Counted from the first letter of the stretch, positions 1 to 11,036 are shown. The stretch: DNA of 64,000 nt from Marinomonas rhodophyticola (GCF_026113935.1 NZ_JAPEUL010000011.1:372001-436000), one strand, 5' to 3'. The notes: generated by a model not told the origin, from the sequence alone. A program made the numbers and translations.

Positions 1-2
1 TG

Positions 3-1187
3 CATGAAGATGCCGAATTGGGCGTGTGCGCACATTGGAAATATAAGGGAACGGATTTAAGCTCCAACAGCACCAGTTATGAAGAAAAGCTGCAATGGCT
101 AAGAACCATTCTGGATTTTCATGAAGTACAAGGGGATTTGGAGTCTTTATCTGAACAAGTTCGCAGTGACATTGAGCAAGATCGTATATACGTCTTTACG
201 CCCGACGGCCATGTCGTTGACTTGCCTATTAATGCTACCCCCGTTGATTTTGCCTATCGAGTACACACAGAAATTGGTCACCGCTGTCGTGGTGCCAAAG
301 TAAATGGCAAAATCATTTCACTGGTGACGCATTTAAAAACGGGTGATAAGGTTGAAATCCTGACAACGAAAGAAGGCGGTCCTAGTCGTGACTGGTTGCA
401 CCCGACTTTAGGGTATGTGCAAACCAACCGAGCCAGAGCCAAAATTCAGAACTGGTTTAGGAAAGAAGACAGAGAAAAAAATCTAGACGCGGGTAAGCAC
501 CTTCTGGATAAGCAGTTAAAGCGCCTTGGTTTCGATGATAATCGTATTGATTTACAGGCGATTTCCTCTCGATTTAATTTTTCTTACGCAGATGAGGTAT
601 ATGTAGCGCTTGGTGCTGGAGACATTCAGCTAGCGCGAGTGCTGCGCGTCATTGACGATTTTTACAGTCTTAATGGTGAAAGTGCACCAGCGCGTCCTAT
701 TCGCTTGAAAAAGAGCCGTCACAAATCGTCTGATAACGATATTCATATTTTGGGTGTTGGCAAGCTGCTTACCCAGATGGCGAAATGTTGTAACCCTATT
801 CCTGGTGATGACATTGTTGGTTATATAACTCAAGGTCGAGGTGTATCGGTACATAGGCAAGATTGCATTAATATTGTTCAACTTGGGCTAGATGAGCCGG
901 AAAGGATTATTGATGTGAGTTGGGGGGAAGAGCTAGACAACCAATATCCAGTAAACATTCAAGTTGAGGCATATGACAGAACGGGATTGTTAAACGATAT
1001 TACCAGCTTGCTGGCCAATGAAAAAGTCAACTTGCTGTCGATGAATACGTTATCCGCTAAGGAGAATCATACGGCGAACATTCGCTTTACTATTGAGGTA
1101 GGTGAGTTAAGTGTATTAAGTAAGTTATTACATCGTATTAATCAGTTACCCAATGTGCTTAATGTATTCAGAGAGAGGGACTTTTGA
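3..1187 (+). CDS. relA: GTP pyrophosphokinase RelA, C-terminal part (5' end outside window)
   Basis: The open frame enters from the left edge, so the hydrolase-like and synthetase domains are mostly missing. Visible are the end of the synthetase (AHWKYKG), a TGS domain starting at RIYVFTPDG near nt 183, a helical region, a cysteine-containing segment (CCNPIPGDD, near nt 786) and a C-terminal ACT domain from about nt 930. RelA makes (p)ppGpp on stalled ribosomes during amino acid starvation; its TGS/ACT half senses the uncharged tRNA-ribosome complex. RelA is preferred over SpoT because mazG follows with a 4-bp overlap, as in the enterobacterial relA-mazG arrangement. The missing N-terminus prevents checking the synthetase and hydrolase residues. 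Confidence 0.88.
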   Translation, partial: HEDAELGVCAHWKYKGTDLSSNSTSYEEKLQWLRTILDFHEVQGDLESLSEQVRSDIEQDRIYVFTPDGHVVDLPINATPVDFAYRVHTEIGHRCRGAKVNGKIISLVTHLKTGDKVEILTTKEGGPSRDWLHPTLGYVQTNRARAKIQNWFRKEDREKNLDAGKHLLDKQLKRLGFDDNRIDLQAISSRFNFSYADEVYVALGAGDIQLARVLRVIDDFYSLNGESAPARPIRLKKSRHKSSDNDIHILGVGKLLTQMAKCCNPIPGDDIVGYITQGRGVSVHRQDCINIVQLGLDEPERIIDVSWGEELDNQYPVNIQVEAYDRTGLLNDITSLLANEKVNLLSMNTLSAKENHTANIRFTIEVGELSVLSKLLHRINQLPNVLNVFRERDF

Positions 1188-1987
1188 GCAAATCAATGCA
1201 GCAGTTGCAGTATCTAATGCGTTGTCTTCGGGATAAAGAGTTTGGTTGCGTCTGGGATAAAAAGCAAAACTTTAAAAGTGTTGCGCCTTATACCTTAGAG
1301 GAAGCCTATGAAGTGCTAGATGCGATAGAGCGTGAAGACTTTGAGGACTTGCAGGAAGAACTAGGCGACTTACTGTTTCAAATAGTGTTTTATGCGCAAA
1401 TGGCCGAAGAAGAGCAGCGCTTTTCGTTTGATGAGGTGGTGAATGGGATTGTCGAAAAGATGCTGCGTCGTCATCCTCATGTTTTTCCCGATGGCGATAT
1501 AACACGTTTTGGTGAGCCAACATTGCTTACTGATCAGCAAATTGCTGATCAGTGGCAGCAGATTAAAGCATTGGAGAAAGGGGATAGTGAGAAACGTCTC
1601 TTGGCGGATATTCCTGCTTCCATGCCCGCGTTAATGCAAGCGGTGAAAATACAACAAAAAGCCGCTAAGGTGGGGTTTGACTGGCCAAACGTTGCTCCTG
1701 TATTCGATAAGATTCGGGAAGAACTAGACGAGCTTGAAGAAGCAATGAAACAGCAAAACGTTTTGCACATAGAAGAAGAAATGGGCGACGTTTTGTTCGC
1801 TGTCTGTAATTTAGCTCGTCATTTTAAGGTATCACCCGATGTGGCATTGAATAAGACAAATATAAAATTTCGTCGCCGATTTGGTCGCATAGAGACTCTT
1901 GTGTCGATGCAAAATAGAAAATTAACAGAGTGTTCTCTCGAGGAATTAGACCGTTATTGGGAGCAGGCCAAACGAGAAGGTTTGTAG
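1184..1987 (+). CDS. mazG: Nucleoside triphosphate pyrophosphohydrolase MazG
   Basis: The 267-residue protein matches the usual length of two-domain MazG (about 263 in E. coli). Two MazG helical domains are visible, each with the metal-binding E-E-x-x-D type motif: EELGDLLFQ near residue 58 and EEMGDVLFAV near residue 200. MazG hydrolyses (d)NTPs to monophosphates and pyrophosphate and can lower ppGpp levels, consistent with sitting behind relA. The start is a TTG overlapping the relA stop, with a purine-rich GAGAGAGGGA just upstream. Family assignment is firm; the in vivo substrate cannot be read from sequence. Confidence 0.93.
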   Translation: MSKSMQQLQYLMRCLRDKEFGCVWDKKQNFKSVAPYTLEEAYEVLDAIEREDFEDLQEELGDLLFQIVFYAQMAEEEQRFSFDEVVNGIVEKMLRRHPHVFPDGDITRFGEPTLLTDQQIADQWQQIKALEKGDSEKRLLADIPASMPALMQAVKIQQKAAKVGFDWPNVAPVFDKIREELDELEEAMKQQNVLHIEEEMGDVLFAVCNLARHFKVSPDVALNKTNIKFRRRFGRIETLVSMQNRKLTECSLEELDRYWEQAKREGL

Positions 1988-2058
1988 ACTGCGCATCTAT
2001 TTAATGGATAAAAAGAACGCCTTTAAGCTGGTGCTATTGGTAATTTTAGGAGGGTGAA

Positions 2059-4689
2059 GTGAGTGATCGTCAGGCGTCATTACGTGAAAATGTTAGGTTG
2101 CTGGGAGATTGTCTTGGCGAAAGTATGAGTAATCATTTGGGCGAAGGCTTTCTTGAAAAAGTAGAAAACATACGCCAGCTTTCGAAAGATGGCCGTCAAT
2201 CTGGAGATTCGGCAGCGCTTATTCAGGCCTTAGAAGCTTTAGAAGACAAAGAGATTGTGCCTGTCGCTCGAGCATTTAATCAGTTTTTGAACTTATCTAA
2301 TATTGCGGAGCAATACCACCGAGTTCACCGTCGTCGTACGAATGAAAGTTTAGGTGTTTACCATAATCCCATAGGCGATTTACTGACCCGCCTTTCCAAG
2401 CAAAATTTTACCGCTGAACAAATGATTGCCTCATTGCAATCACAATCTATTGAACTTGTGTTGACAGCTCATCCAACAGAAGTGGTTCGTCGCTCTTTGA
2501 TTCGAAAATATGACAATATTTCTAGCGAGTTGGAAGCCTTAGACAAAGACAATATTTTACCACTCGAAGAAACCAAACACATACGACGCTTGAAGGAAAT
2601 TATTACACAAGCTTGGCACACGGATGAAATTCGTGAAGAAAGGCCGACACCAGTTGATGAGGCTAAATGGGGCTTCGCTGTGATTGAACAGTCCTTGTGG
2701 CAAGCCGTACCACGCTTCTTTCGTCAACTGGATGAGCAGTTTAGCCAATTTTCTAAAGCCGATCGCTTACCGCTGGATTTAGCGCCCATTCGTTTTGCAA
2801 CTTGGATGGGCGGTGACCGTGATGGCAACCCAAATGTTACTCACAAAGTGACGAAAGAAGTGACTTTGCTGGCTCGTTGGATGGCGGCTGATCTTTACAT
2901 AAAAGATCTCAACGTGTTGCGTTCTGAATTTTCTATGACGCAATGCAACGCAGCATTGCGTGAGCGTGTTGGTGACAGTGCGCAACCTTATCGCGAAGTG
3001 TTGCGACACTTAGAGAATAAAATGCTGGCGACCAAAAATTGGGCGAAAGCAAGTTTGGATGGAAAGCCGACTTCATCTGAAGATGTTTTTCTTGATATTC
3101 AAGAGCTTATCGATGATTTGGTATTATGTTACCAATCTTTATTAGATTGCGGTATGAAGGTTATTGCCAATGGCTCTTTGTTGGATCTGATTCGCTGTGC
3201 TGCTACATTCGGTGCCACCCTTGTACGATTAGATGTTCGCCAAGATGCTTCTCGTCATATTGATGCCTTGTCTGCGATTACACGTTTTTATGGCTTAGGT
3301 GATTATGCTGAATGGGATGAGGCGTCTCGGCAAGCCTTTTTGTTAACTGAGTTAAACTCTAAACGACCTCTGTTACCAATGGAATGGACACCGACTGCAG
3401 AAGTAAAAGAGGTGCTGGATACCTTCAAGATGATTTCGAAAGGGCAGCAAAACTCTTTTGGCTCTTATGTTATTTCCATGGCGAGTGCTCCATCAGATGT
3501 TTTGGCAGTTGCTCTGATGCTGAAAGAGTCTAGTGTGAGCTTTCCTATGCGCATAGTGCCTTTGTTTGAAACATTGGCGGATCTGGACAATGCTGAACCG
3601 ATTATTGAGCAATTATTTTCGATTCCTTGGTATAAGTCCTACATCAATGGTCATCAAGAGGTCATGATTGGTTACTCAGATTCAGCGAAAGACGCGGGAC
3701 AGATCGCAGCAACTTGGGGGCAATATCGTGCCCAAGAAGCCTTAACACGTCTTTGCAAGAAGCATGGCATTCACCTGACTCTGTTCCATGGTCGCGGCGG
3801 CACCGTTGGTCGTGGCGGCGGTCCAGCTCATGTGGCGATTCTTTCTCAGCCACCGGGTTCCGTTAATGGAGCGATTCGTGTTACCGAGCAAGGGGAAATG
3901 ATCCGTTTCAAGTTTGGTATCCCTGATATTGCCGTGCGGTCTCTTGAACTGTATTGCTCGGCTGTAATGGAAGCCTCTTTAATACCAGCTTCTCCTCCGA
4001 AAGAGGAGTGGCGTGCCATTATGGATGAAATGGCGGAAGTGGGGATGAATCAATATCGTTCAATAATACGTGGACATGAAGATTTCGTGCCGTATTTTAG
4101 AGCCACAACGCCAGAGCAAGAGTTGGCAAAACTGCCATTAGGCTCACGTCCTGCCCGTCGACGTTCTGATGGGGGGTAGAGAGTCTACGAGCTATTCCTT
4201 GGATTTTTGCTTGGATGCAAATTCGTTTGATGTTACCGGCTTGGTTGGGGGCTGAGAGCGCATTACAACAAGGCGTTGATTCTGGTAATTTGGAAAAATT
4301 ACGTGAGATGCACAAAAAGTGGCCGTTCTTTGGTGCGTATTTAGACATGTTGGACATGGTGTTAGCAAAAGCTGAGTTCCGAAATAGCGGAATATTATGA
4401 AAAGCGACTTGTTGGTGAAGAACTGCAAGGTTTAGGGCGCTTGTTACGTGGTAAATTGAAGCAAGTAAGCGAGCTTGTGAAGTTGTTGAAAAAACAAGAA
4501 CGCCTTATTGAAGACAATAAAACCATTCGTCAATCTATCGATGTTCGAAATCCTTACATCGACCCATTGCACTATTTGCAAGCTGAACTTTTGTATCGCA
4601 GCCGTAAAGATGAAGGTAATGCTGAGGTGAATAAAGCGTTAATGATTACGATGGCGGGTATTGCCAGCGGAATGCAAAACACAGGTTAA
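2059..4689 (+). CDS. ppc: Phosphoenolpyruvate carboxylase (two compensating frameshifts)
   Basis: Ppc fixes bicarbonate onto phosphoenolpyruvate to give oxaloacetate, refilling the TCA cycle. The start is GTG behind a strong AGGAGGG site. Signature motifs are [13 protein letters not shown] (catalytic His), [23 protein letters not shown] and the C-terminal QNTG. The frame breaks at a run of six G (4171-4176) where seven are needed for GGVESL, and is restored by one extra T at 4377-4378 ([12 protein letters not shown]). With both corrected the protein is 876 residues, against 883 in E. coli. Two opposite indels 200 bp apart, with perfectly conserved family sequence in between, point to sequence error rather than decay. 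Confidence 0.92.
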
Positions 4690-5573
<884 letters not shown>

Positions 5574-5580
5574 ACACGCA

Positions 5581-6288
5581 ATGGCGGTTATTTTAGCATT
5601 AGATACTTCAACGCCAGCTTGTTCAGTGGCGTTGTCTATAAACGGTGTTGTGTTGGAAGATTTCCGCATGGCGCCTCGCCTTCATAATGATCTGATTCTC
5701 CCAATGGTGGATCAAATATTAAGCCAAGCAGGGCTGACGCTCGCGAATCTTGATGCGATTGCGTTTGGCCGAGGTCCTGGGTCTTTTACGGGGCTGAGGA
5801 TCAGTGCAGGTGTCGTTCAAGGACTGGCTTTTGGCGCTGATCTGCCTGTTATTCCTGTGTCAACGCTCGCGGCTTTGTCGTTGGAGGGTTTTCAAACCAC
5901 GGGTCAAAATAATTGGTTGGCAGCGCTTGATGCCCGTATGGGGGAAATCTATATGGGCGGCTACTGCGTTAATAAAGTAGCGGGGAATTACCAAGTTGAT
6001 GCATTAATTGAAGAATGCGTAGTGAAACCGACCGACTTGTCTGCGTTTTCCACTCATTTTAACGGTGTCGGTTCTGGTTGGTGTTATGACAATATTCTTA
6101 CACCGTTGCTTCCTGTTCCTCCTGAACATGTTTTGGTCGACCTTGCACCTCGTGCGGCATGTATTGCTGAATTGGCTCTGCTGGCCTTTCAAAGAGGTGA
6201 TATGGTCAGTGCATACGATGCGATTCCAACCTATCTAAGAGATGAAATTACGTGGGAAAAGCAGGCTCCTCGAATAGGAAAACGTTAA
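5581..6288 (+). CDS. tsaB: tRNA threonylcarbamoyladenosine biosynthesis protein TsaB
   Basis: TsaB is the non-catalytic ASKHA-fold partner of TsaD in the TsaBDE complex that places the t6A modification at position 37 of ANN-decoding tRNAs. Family marks are the N-terminal ILALDTSTPACSVAL and the GRGPGSFTGLRI motif around residues 63-74. Length is 235 residues (231 in E. coli). It starts 7 bp after adk and ends 4 bp before uppP, so the three genes probably form one transcript. No ribosome binding site stronger than weak purines is visible at the start. Confidence 0.94.
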   Translation: MAVILALDTSTPACSVALSINGVVLEDFRMAPRLHNDLILPMVDQILSQAGLTLANLDAIAFGRGPGSFTGLRISAGVVQGLAFGADLPVIPVSTLAALSLEGFQTTGQNNWLAALDARMGEIYMGGYCVNKVAGNYQVDALIEECVVKPTDLSAFSTHFNGVGSGWCYDNILTPLLPVPPEHVLVDLAPRAACIAELALLAFQRGDMVSAYDAIPTYLRDEITWEKQAPRIGKR

Positions 6289-6292
6289 TTGT

Positions 6293-7093
6293 ATGTTGTG
6301 GTATCAAATTGTTTTCTTGGCCGTTATTCAAGGATTGACTGAATTTCTGCCAATATCGAGTTCTGCTCATTTAATATTGCCGGCACAGCTGCTTGGTTGG
6401 CAAGATCAGGGGTTGGCGTTTGATGTTGCTGTGCATGTAGGCACATTACTTGCGATCGTTGGTTATTTTAGAAAAGATATTGTCCAGATTATGGTGGCTT
6501 GGTGTATTTCTATTAGAGACAGGCAATCGACGCCTAATAGTCGGCTAGGCTGGTGGATTTGTCTGGCGACATTGCCAGCTTGTGTTGCCGGTTTGGTGTT
6601 TGATGGTTTTATTGAAACACATTTGCGCTCACTGGAGGTAATTGCCTACACCACCATTGGTTTTGGGGTATTGCTTTGGTTGTCAGACCGTTATGGAGCA
6701 ACGACCAAATCAGAACAAGAGCTTGGTTTCAAAAGTGTGTTATACATCGGGTTTGCTCAAGCATTAGCTTTAATCCCTGGTACATCACGCTCCGGTATTA
6801 CTATGACGGCGGCACGTTTTCTTGGTTTTAGCCGAGAAAGTGCGGCGCGTTTTTCGTTTCTTTTGTCCATCCCTCTTATTTTGGCAGCTGGTGGTCTAAA
6901 ATCCATTGAGCTTGTGTCGTCTAATTTGGCGGTAGATTGGAGTGGGATCTTTATGGGCGTTATGTTGTCTGCTATCAGCGCTTATATTTGTATTTATTTA
7001 TTTTTGAAATGGCTTAATACAATAGGTTTCTTTCCCTTTTTTGTCTATCGATTGATTTTAGGTCTCATTCTTTTAGCGATTGTTTATCTTTAA
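6293..7093 (+). CDS. uppP: Undecaprenyl-diphosphatase
   Basis: UppP (BacA) dephosphorylates undecaprenyl pyrophosphate at the outer face of the inner membrane, recycling the lipid carrier for peptidoglycan and O-antigen; overproduction gives bacitracin resistance. The 266-residue polytopic protein has both catalytic signatures: [11 protein letters not shown] near residues 17-27 and [17 protein letters not shown] near 160-176. Several hydrophobic helices follow the family pattern. uppS (23.6 kb) and a DUF368 gene (55.3 kb) supply other steps of the same lipid-carrier cycle. Confidence 0.96.
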   Translation: MLWYQIVFLAVIQGLTEFLPISSSAHLILPAQLLGWQDQGLAFDVAVHVGTLLAIVGYFRKDIVQIMVAWCISIRDRQSTPNSRLGWWICLATLPACVAGLVFDGFIETHLRSLEVIAYTTIGFGVLLWLSDRYGATTKSEQELGFKSVLYIGFAQALALIPGTSRSGITMTAARFLGFSRESAARFSFLLSIPLILAAGGLKSIELVSSNLAVDWSGIFMGVMLSAISAYICIYLFLKWLNTIGFFPFFVYRLILGLILLAIVYL

Positions 7094-7158
7094 TACCTTG
7101 GTTTTTTTGTACGGCTCAGCGTATAAGGTGTTTTATACTATTTCGAGGAGAGGTTTGT

Positions 7159-7953
7159 TTGCTTCATTCTATCGCGGTTGCAACAACAGATAGGTTTTTG
7201 GAACCTGATGCTCGACTGTCAGCTCAGTCGTTAGGCTTGCCTTTCTTATCGCTTACCGGGCCGATAAAGTTTGTTGCTAATTACGATTATCTTTTATTGC
7301 ATACACCAGATGGTATTGCGGTGGCAAAGACGGGCAAGGCTGCGCCTAAACCTGTTTATGTGGATTTTACCTCTGGAGCGGTAGATCATAGAAGGCGTTT
7401 TGGTGGCGGCAAGGGCCAAGATATTGCGAAAGCGGTTGGTTTAAATAAAGGCTCTAACTTATCCGTGTTAGATGCGACAGCGGGACTTGGGCGAGATGCT
7501 TTTGTTCTGGCTTGCCTTGGATGCTCAGTGTCGCTTTGTGAGCGTGTGGGCTTTGTTAGAGCGATGCTTCAAGATGGTTTGTATCGAGCCGCATTTCACC
7601 ATGAAGTGGCTGATATTGTGGCAAGGATGTCGTTACTGACTACGGATATAAGTGGTATCTCTAATGATGCCGTATTTGATGTTGTGTATTTGGATCCCAT
7701 GTATCCACATACTGATAAATCGTCAGCAGCGGCCAAAAAAGAAATGGCTTTTTTTAGGGATTTAGTTGGAAAGGACGATGATGCCGATACATTATTGCCC
7801 CTAGCCATGGAATTGGCAAAGTATCGTGTTGTAGTAAAGCGTCCCAAAGGGGCAACATTTTTAAATAATACACAACCAACTTACCAATTAGAGGGAAAAT
7901 CTGGGCGATTTGATGTCTATGTGCTCAAATCGCTCGATTCTCTTTCTATGTAG
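7159..7953 (+). CDS. rsmJ: 16S rRNA (guanine1516-N2)-methyltransferase RsmJ
   Basis: RsmJ methylates G1516 of 16S rRNA using S-adenosylmethionine. The 264-residue protein has the SAM-binding motif [15 protein letters not shown] (about residues 109-123) and the DPMYPH catalytic motif near residue 182, both diagnostic of this family. A TTG start is chosen because it is preceded at 6 bp by a strong GAGGAGAGG at 7145-7153. It is convergent with slyX 20 bp downstream. Confidence 0.93.
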   Translation: MLHSIAVATTDRFLEPDARLSAQSLGLPFLSLTGPIKFVANYDYLLLHTPDGIAVAKTGKAAPKPVYVDFTSGAVDHRRRFGGGKGQDIAKAVGLNKGSNLSVLDATAGLGRDAFVLACLGCSVSLCERVGFVRAMLQDGLYRAAFHHEVADIVARMSLLTTDISGISNDAVFDVVYLDPMYPHTDKSSAAAKKEMAFFRDLVGKDDDADTLLPLAMELAKYRVVVKRPKGATFLNNTQPTYQLEGKSGRFDVYVLKSLDSLSM

Positions 7954-7973
7954 TATTATTTTAAGAGTGATAT

Positions 7974-8186
7974 CTAATAATGTGGTGGCTTTTCTGCTTC
8001 AAAGTTAGGTTGCTGCTGGCGATAGGATTCAAGCTGTTTTCCTAACATCGTCAGTTTTTCTTGCATTAGTAGTAAATCTTTTTGTTGATGGATTAGCGCT
8101 TGATTTAAACTATCGATCGTATCTTCTTGAAATTGTAGTTTGAATTCCAGTTCGTCGATACGTTGGTTGATTTGTGAGGTGTTCAT
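7974..8186 (-). CDS. slyX: SlyX family protein
   Basis: This 70-residue acidic protein is almost entirely a coiled coil (IDELEFKLQFQEDTI and following heptads) and ends in the SlyX hallmark PPHY. SlyX proteins are widespread in Proteobacteria; their biochemical role is not settled. Length matches the family (about 70-75). It converges on rsmJ and stands upstream of a 288-bp divergent spacer shared with the cold-shock-domain gene. Confidence 0.88.
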   Translation of the reverse strand: MNTSQINQRIDELEFKLQFQEDTIDSLNQALIHQQKDLLLMQEKLTMLGKQLESYRQQQPNFEAEKPPHY

Positions 8187-8474
8187 AGATACCTTCTGTG
8201 TGTTAACCTTAACAAGCTAAACTCGTATTTTAAGAACTCTTCTATAAAAATATATGGCGCAAGTATCGGTCATTTAAAATGTAAGAGTGGCGTGAAAATT
8301 GCTCTCAAAAGAAGTTGTGTATTTTACTACTATCTTCTTTTGCTTCGCACGGTGATTTTAGAAAGAGTTTAGTAAAATATTCATTTATTCACTTTTGCAC
8401 TAATACGGAGTCTGTTTTCTTTGAAATTGGCTTCGCTTCACAATAATATTTAATTTGATAAGAGATATACTGTT
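8187..8474. other. Divergent AT-rich spacer between slyX and the cold-shock-domain gene
   Basis: This AT-rich region of 288 bp must hold the promoters of slyX (-) and of the downstream + gene. The AAGAGA near 8460 is the likely ribosome binding site of the + gene. The length would allow a long cold-shock-type 5' untranslated region, but I see no convincing conserved cold box. No hidden ORF was recognised. Confidence 0.35.
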
Positions 8475-8945
8475 ATGAATGATCATCAGGATAATGTTTC
8501 GCGTAATAAAGAATCTTCTGTTGGTTCTGCTTTTTTCTCGTTACGTACATTTATAGTTAGCCTTGTTATTGCTTTGATTGTGCCTTTGCTTATTGCAGGC
8601 GTATTGCAAGAAGAGATCGGCCAACATTTTCTCGTGTATTTTGGTTTTATACTGGTTTCTGTTTACGTTGGTGCCATGGTGAGTCAAGTCGGCTCTGTAG
8701 GTTATGATTCAGACTCTGAAGAAGACGAAGATGATGATCGTGAGCAGGGAACCGTTAAGTGGTTTAACTCATCGAAAGGCTTTGGTTTTCTAACGATGGA
8801 GAATGGTGATGATGTATTTGTTCATTATCGCGCTATTCGTGGTCGTGGTCGTCGCTTTTTGGTTGAAGGACAGCTGGTTCGTTTTTATGTCACCGAAGGT
8901 GAAAAAGGCAAGCAAGCTGAGAATGTCTCTATTATTCGCGGTTAA
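8475..8945 (+). CDS. Membrane-anchored cold-shock-domain protein
   Basis: The 156-residue protein has two predicted membrane helices (about residues 21-43 and 53-74), an acidic linker rich in Asp/Glu (SEEDEDDD, about 80-88), then one cold-shock domain filling the C-terminal 65 residues. The domain has RNP1 as KGFGFLTM and RNP2 as DVFVHYRAI, so single-stranded nucleic acid binding is likely. The topology would place it at the inner membrane, probably with the nucleic-acid-binding end in the cytoplasm. Ordinary Csp proteins are about 70 residues and soluble. Specific function is unknown; a role in RNA chaperoning near the membrane is inference only. Confidence 0.85.
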   Translation: MNDHQDNVSRNKESSVGSAFFSLRTFIVSLVIALIVPLLIAGVLQEEIGQHFLVYFGFILVSVYVGAMVSQVGSVGYDSDSEEDEDDDREQGTVKWFNSSKGFGFLTMENGDDVFVHYRAIRGRGRRFLVEGQLVRFYVTEGEKGKQAENVSIIRG

Positions 8946-8972
8946 TTTTCTTATTTTTTTAAAGAGGTATTT

Positions 8973-9471
8973 ATGGCAACAGTAACACTAAAAGGTAATC
9001 CTTTTGAAACGGCTGGTTCTCTTCCTGCGGTGGGCTTCTACTGCGCCAGCTTTTGAGCTTGTTAAAACGGATTTATCCGTCGCTACGTTGGCTGATTATA
9101 AAGGCGCTAAACTGGTATTGAATATTTTCCCTTCCGTTGACACGCCTACTTGTGCGATGTCTGTTCGTAAGTTTAATGAGTCAGCGGCAGCGTTAAAAGG
9201 CGTTAATGTACTTTGTGTGTCTGCTGATTTACCTTTTGCTGCGGCTCGTTTTTGTGGCGCTGAAGGGATTGATAATGTTGATACTGGGTCGACTTTCCGC
9301 TCTACTTTTGGCGAGGACTACGGTCTTGTTTTTACTACTGGTCCATTGACTGGTCTATTGTCACGTGCCGTTGTTGTTTTGGATGAGAGCGGCTCGGTAA
9401 TCTATACTGAGCAAGTGGCTGAAACGGCTGATGAGCCGAATTACGAAGCCGCATTGGCTGTATTGGCGTAG
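8973..9471 (+). CDS. tpx: Thiol peroxidase (frameshifted near N-terminus)
   Basis: Tpx is an atypical 2-Cys peroxiredoxin that reduces hydroperoxides, usually with thioredoxin. The start is ATG at 8973 behind AAAGAGG. After LPAVG one extra T (9036-9037) shifts the frame into a TGA at 9054; removing it gives [14 protein letters not shown] and a 165-residue protein of normal length. The peroxidatic Cys lies in [10 protein letters not shown] and the resolving Cys in [15 protein letters not shown] is also typical. A strong terminator follows at once. The frameshift is most likely a sequence error. Confidence 0.9.
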
Positions 9472-9482
9472 TTTACCATTAC

Positions 9483-9524
9483 AAAAAAAGGCCGCTTCTG
9501 AGTTGATTGGAAGCGGCCTTTTTT
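9483..9524 (+). terminator. Intrinsic terminator after tpx
   Basis: AAGGCCGCTTC pairs with GAAGCGGCCTT around an 11-nt loop and is followed by a T-run; A-runs on the left make it potentially bidirectional. It lies 11 bp after the tpx stop and just before the insertion sequence. Confidence 0.92.
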
Positions 9525-9533
9525 AATTAAAGT

Positions 9534-9537
9534 GATT
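9534..9537. repeat. Target-site duplication, left copy (GATT)
   Basis: The four bases GATT directly abut the left inverted repeat and recur at 11037-11040 beyond the right end, as expected for a 4-bp staggered insertion. Confidence 0.75.
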
Positions 9538-9553
9538 AGTCGCCCCTGAAAAA
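9538..9553 (+). repeat. IS left terminal inverted repeat
   Basis: AGTCGCCCCTGAAAAA matches the complement of the right end with two mismatches. Confidence 0.85.
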
Positions 9554-9648
9554 CTCTCAACCTATTGAATCTAATAGGTTTTTATAAGATAGTTAATGCT
9601 TAAACCTTACGATAAATACGCCTTTAGACCTAAAAAGTTGCAGAATGG

Positions 9649-11013
9649 GTGAGTTTTATGAAGCCTCGTCAGAGAAAGACCATGCCGCAAAAAGATTTGT
9701 TCCAACCTCAGCTCGTAGACATCATTAATCCCAATCATCCTTTAGTTCGACTGGCTAAGATCATTGATTGGAACCTGTTGGATAACGAATTGGGGGCACA
9801 CTTCTCAACGGTTGGTGCAGCCGCGTTGCCAACGCGCCTTATGACGGGGTTACTGTATTTGCAACACTTGCATAACTTGTCTGACGAAATGGTATTAGAG
9901 CAATGGCTTGAATCGCCTTATTACCAATATTTTTGTGGCGAAACCTTTTTCCAACACGACTTCCCGTGCCATCCAACGAGTCTTGTTAAATGGCGAAAAC
10001 GGTTAGGAGAAGAAGGCTGCGAATGGCTGCTTACCCAGACGATACAAGCAGGGCTAAAACTAAAAGTTATCAAACCAGCGAGCTTAAAACGAGTCGTAGT
10101 AGACACCACGGTACAAGAAAAAAACATCACCTTCCCAACAGATGCCAAGCTCTACAACAAGGCTCGACAACAGCTCACGCAGGTAGCCAAAGAACAAAAT
10201 ATCACGTTAAGACAAACCTACGACAAAGTCTGCCATGAGTTAATGCCAAAAATTGGACGCTATGGCCACGCCAAACAATATAAGCGGATGAGAAAAGCGA
10301 TTAAGCAAGTCAAAGGCTTCTTAGGGCGAGTATTGCGTGACATAGATCGGCAAGTAAAGCGACAAGGATTAACGCTCACCCAAAAACAGGAAGATATACT
10401 CAACCAAGCTTATCGATTACTAAAACAAACTCGCCAGAGCAAGAATAAACTGTACAGCCTACATGAACCCAATGTGGACTGTATATCTAAAGGCAAAGCG
10501 CATAAACGCTACGAATTTGGCGTAAAAGCCAGTGTAGCCGTTACCGCGAAAGAATCCTTCATCGTGGGCGCAAGAAGCTATCCTGGCAATCCGTATGATG
10601 GCCATACGTTAAAAGATCAACTGCAACAAGTAGAAACCCTGACAGGCACGAAACCGGACAGCTGTTTTGTTGACAGAGGGTATAAAGGGTCTGGCGTGGA
10701 AGACATTAGCGTCTTGATTGCAGGTCAAAAACGCGGAGTCCCCAAGAAAGAGAAGCGCTGGATGGGAAGACGAAACAGCGTAGAACCCATCATAGGGCAT
10801 CTCAAATCCGATGGAAAACTCAGACTATGCTTCTTAAAAGGTGTGCTAGGCGATGCGATCAACGTGATCTTAAGTGCCTGTGGTCAGAACCTACGTAAGC
10901 TACTGAAGTGGCTTTGTTGTGCCCCATATTTTGGAGCATTTTTAAGACGATTATGGCTGAAAATAACTTTTCCACTTGAAAGACCCAAAAATAGAATGGC
11001 GCTTCTTGCTTGA
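9649..11013 (+). CDS. IS5-family DDE transposase
   Basis: The 454-residue protein has the DUF772-type N-terminal region (TRLMTGLLYLQHLHNLSDE, residues 62-80) found in IS5 transposases and an RNase H-like DDE core. Likely catalytic residues are Asp in VVVDTTVQEK (about 152), Asp in CFVDRGYKG and Glu in NSVEPIIGHLK. A long helical, basic insert lies between the first and second Asp. The start may be GTG 9649 or ATG 9658. The ORF is uninterrupted, unlike many host genes in this window. The subgroup within IS5 is not assigned here. Confidence 0.9.
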   Translation: MSFMKPRQRKTMPQKDLFQPQLVDIINPNHPLVRLAKIIDWNLLDNELGAHFSTVGAAALPTRLMTGLLYLQHLHNLSDEMVLEQWLESPYYQYFCGETFFQHDFPCHPTSLVKWRKRLGEEGCEWLLTQTIQAGLKLKVIKPASLKRVVVDTTVQEKNITFPTDAKLYNKARQQLTQVAKEQNITLRQTYDKVCHELMPKIGRYGHAKQYKRMRKAIKQVKGFLGRVLRDIDRQVKRQGLTLTQKQEDILNQAYRLLKQTRQSKNKLYSLHEPNVDCISKGKAHKRYEFGVKASVAVTAKESFIVGARSYPGNPYDGHTLKDQLQQVETLTGTKPDSCFVDRGYKGSGVEDISVLIAGQKRGVPKKEKRWMGRRNSVEPIIGHLKSDGKLRLCFLKGVLGDAINVILSACGQNLRKLLKWLCCAPYFGAFLRRLWLKITFPLERPKNRMALLA

Positions 11014-11020
11014 AACGCCA

Positions 11021-11036
11021 TTATTCAGGGACGACT
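11021..11036 (-). repeat. IS right terminal inverted repeat
   Basis: Read on the complement it is AGTCGTCCCTGAATAA, pairing with the left end at 14 of 16 positions. Confidence 0.85.

Larger units (their letters stand above)
9538..11036 (+). mobile_element. IS5-family insertion sequence, complete, 1499 bp
   Basis: The ends are imperfect inverted repeats: left AGTCGCCCCTGAAAAA (9538-9553) and right, on the complement, AGTCGTCCCTGAATAA (11036-11021), 14 of 16 identical. The element is flanked by a direct repeat GATT (9534-9537 and 11037-11040), the expected target duplication. It carries one transposase gene on the + strand. It landed between the tpx terminator and the 3' end of panD, interrupting no visible gene. 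The intact ORF and ends suggest recent or still possible activity. Confidence 0.9.

Noticed and set aside
4165-4385. Programmed frameshift in ppc at the six-G run
   Set aside because: A -1 slip would have to be followed by a +1 slip 200 bp on. Ppc is not known for recoding, and homopolymer miscount explains it.
10609-10800. Second gene inside the IS on the - strand
   Set aside because: It is a shadow of the transposase frame with no start signal or family resemblance.
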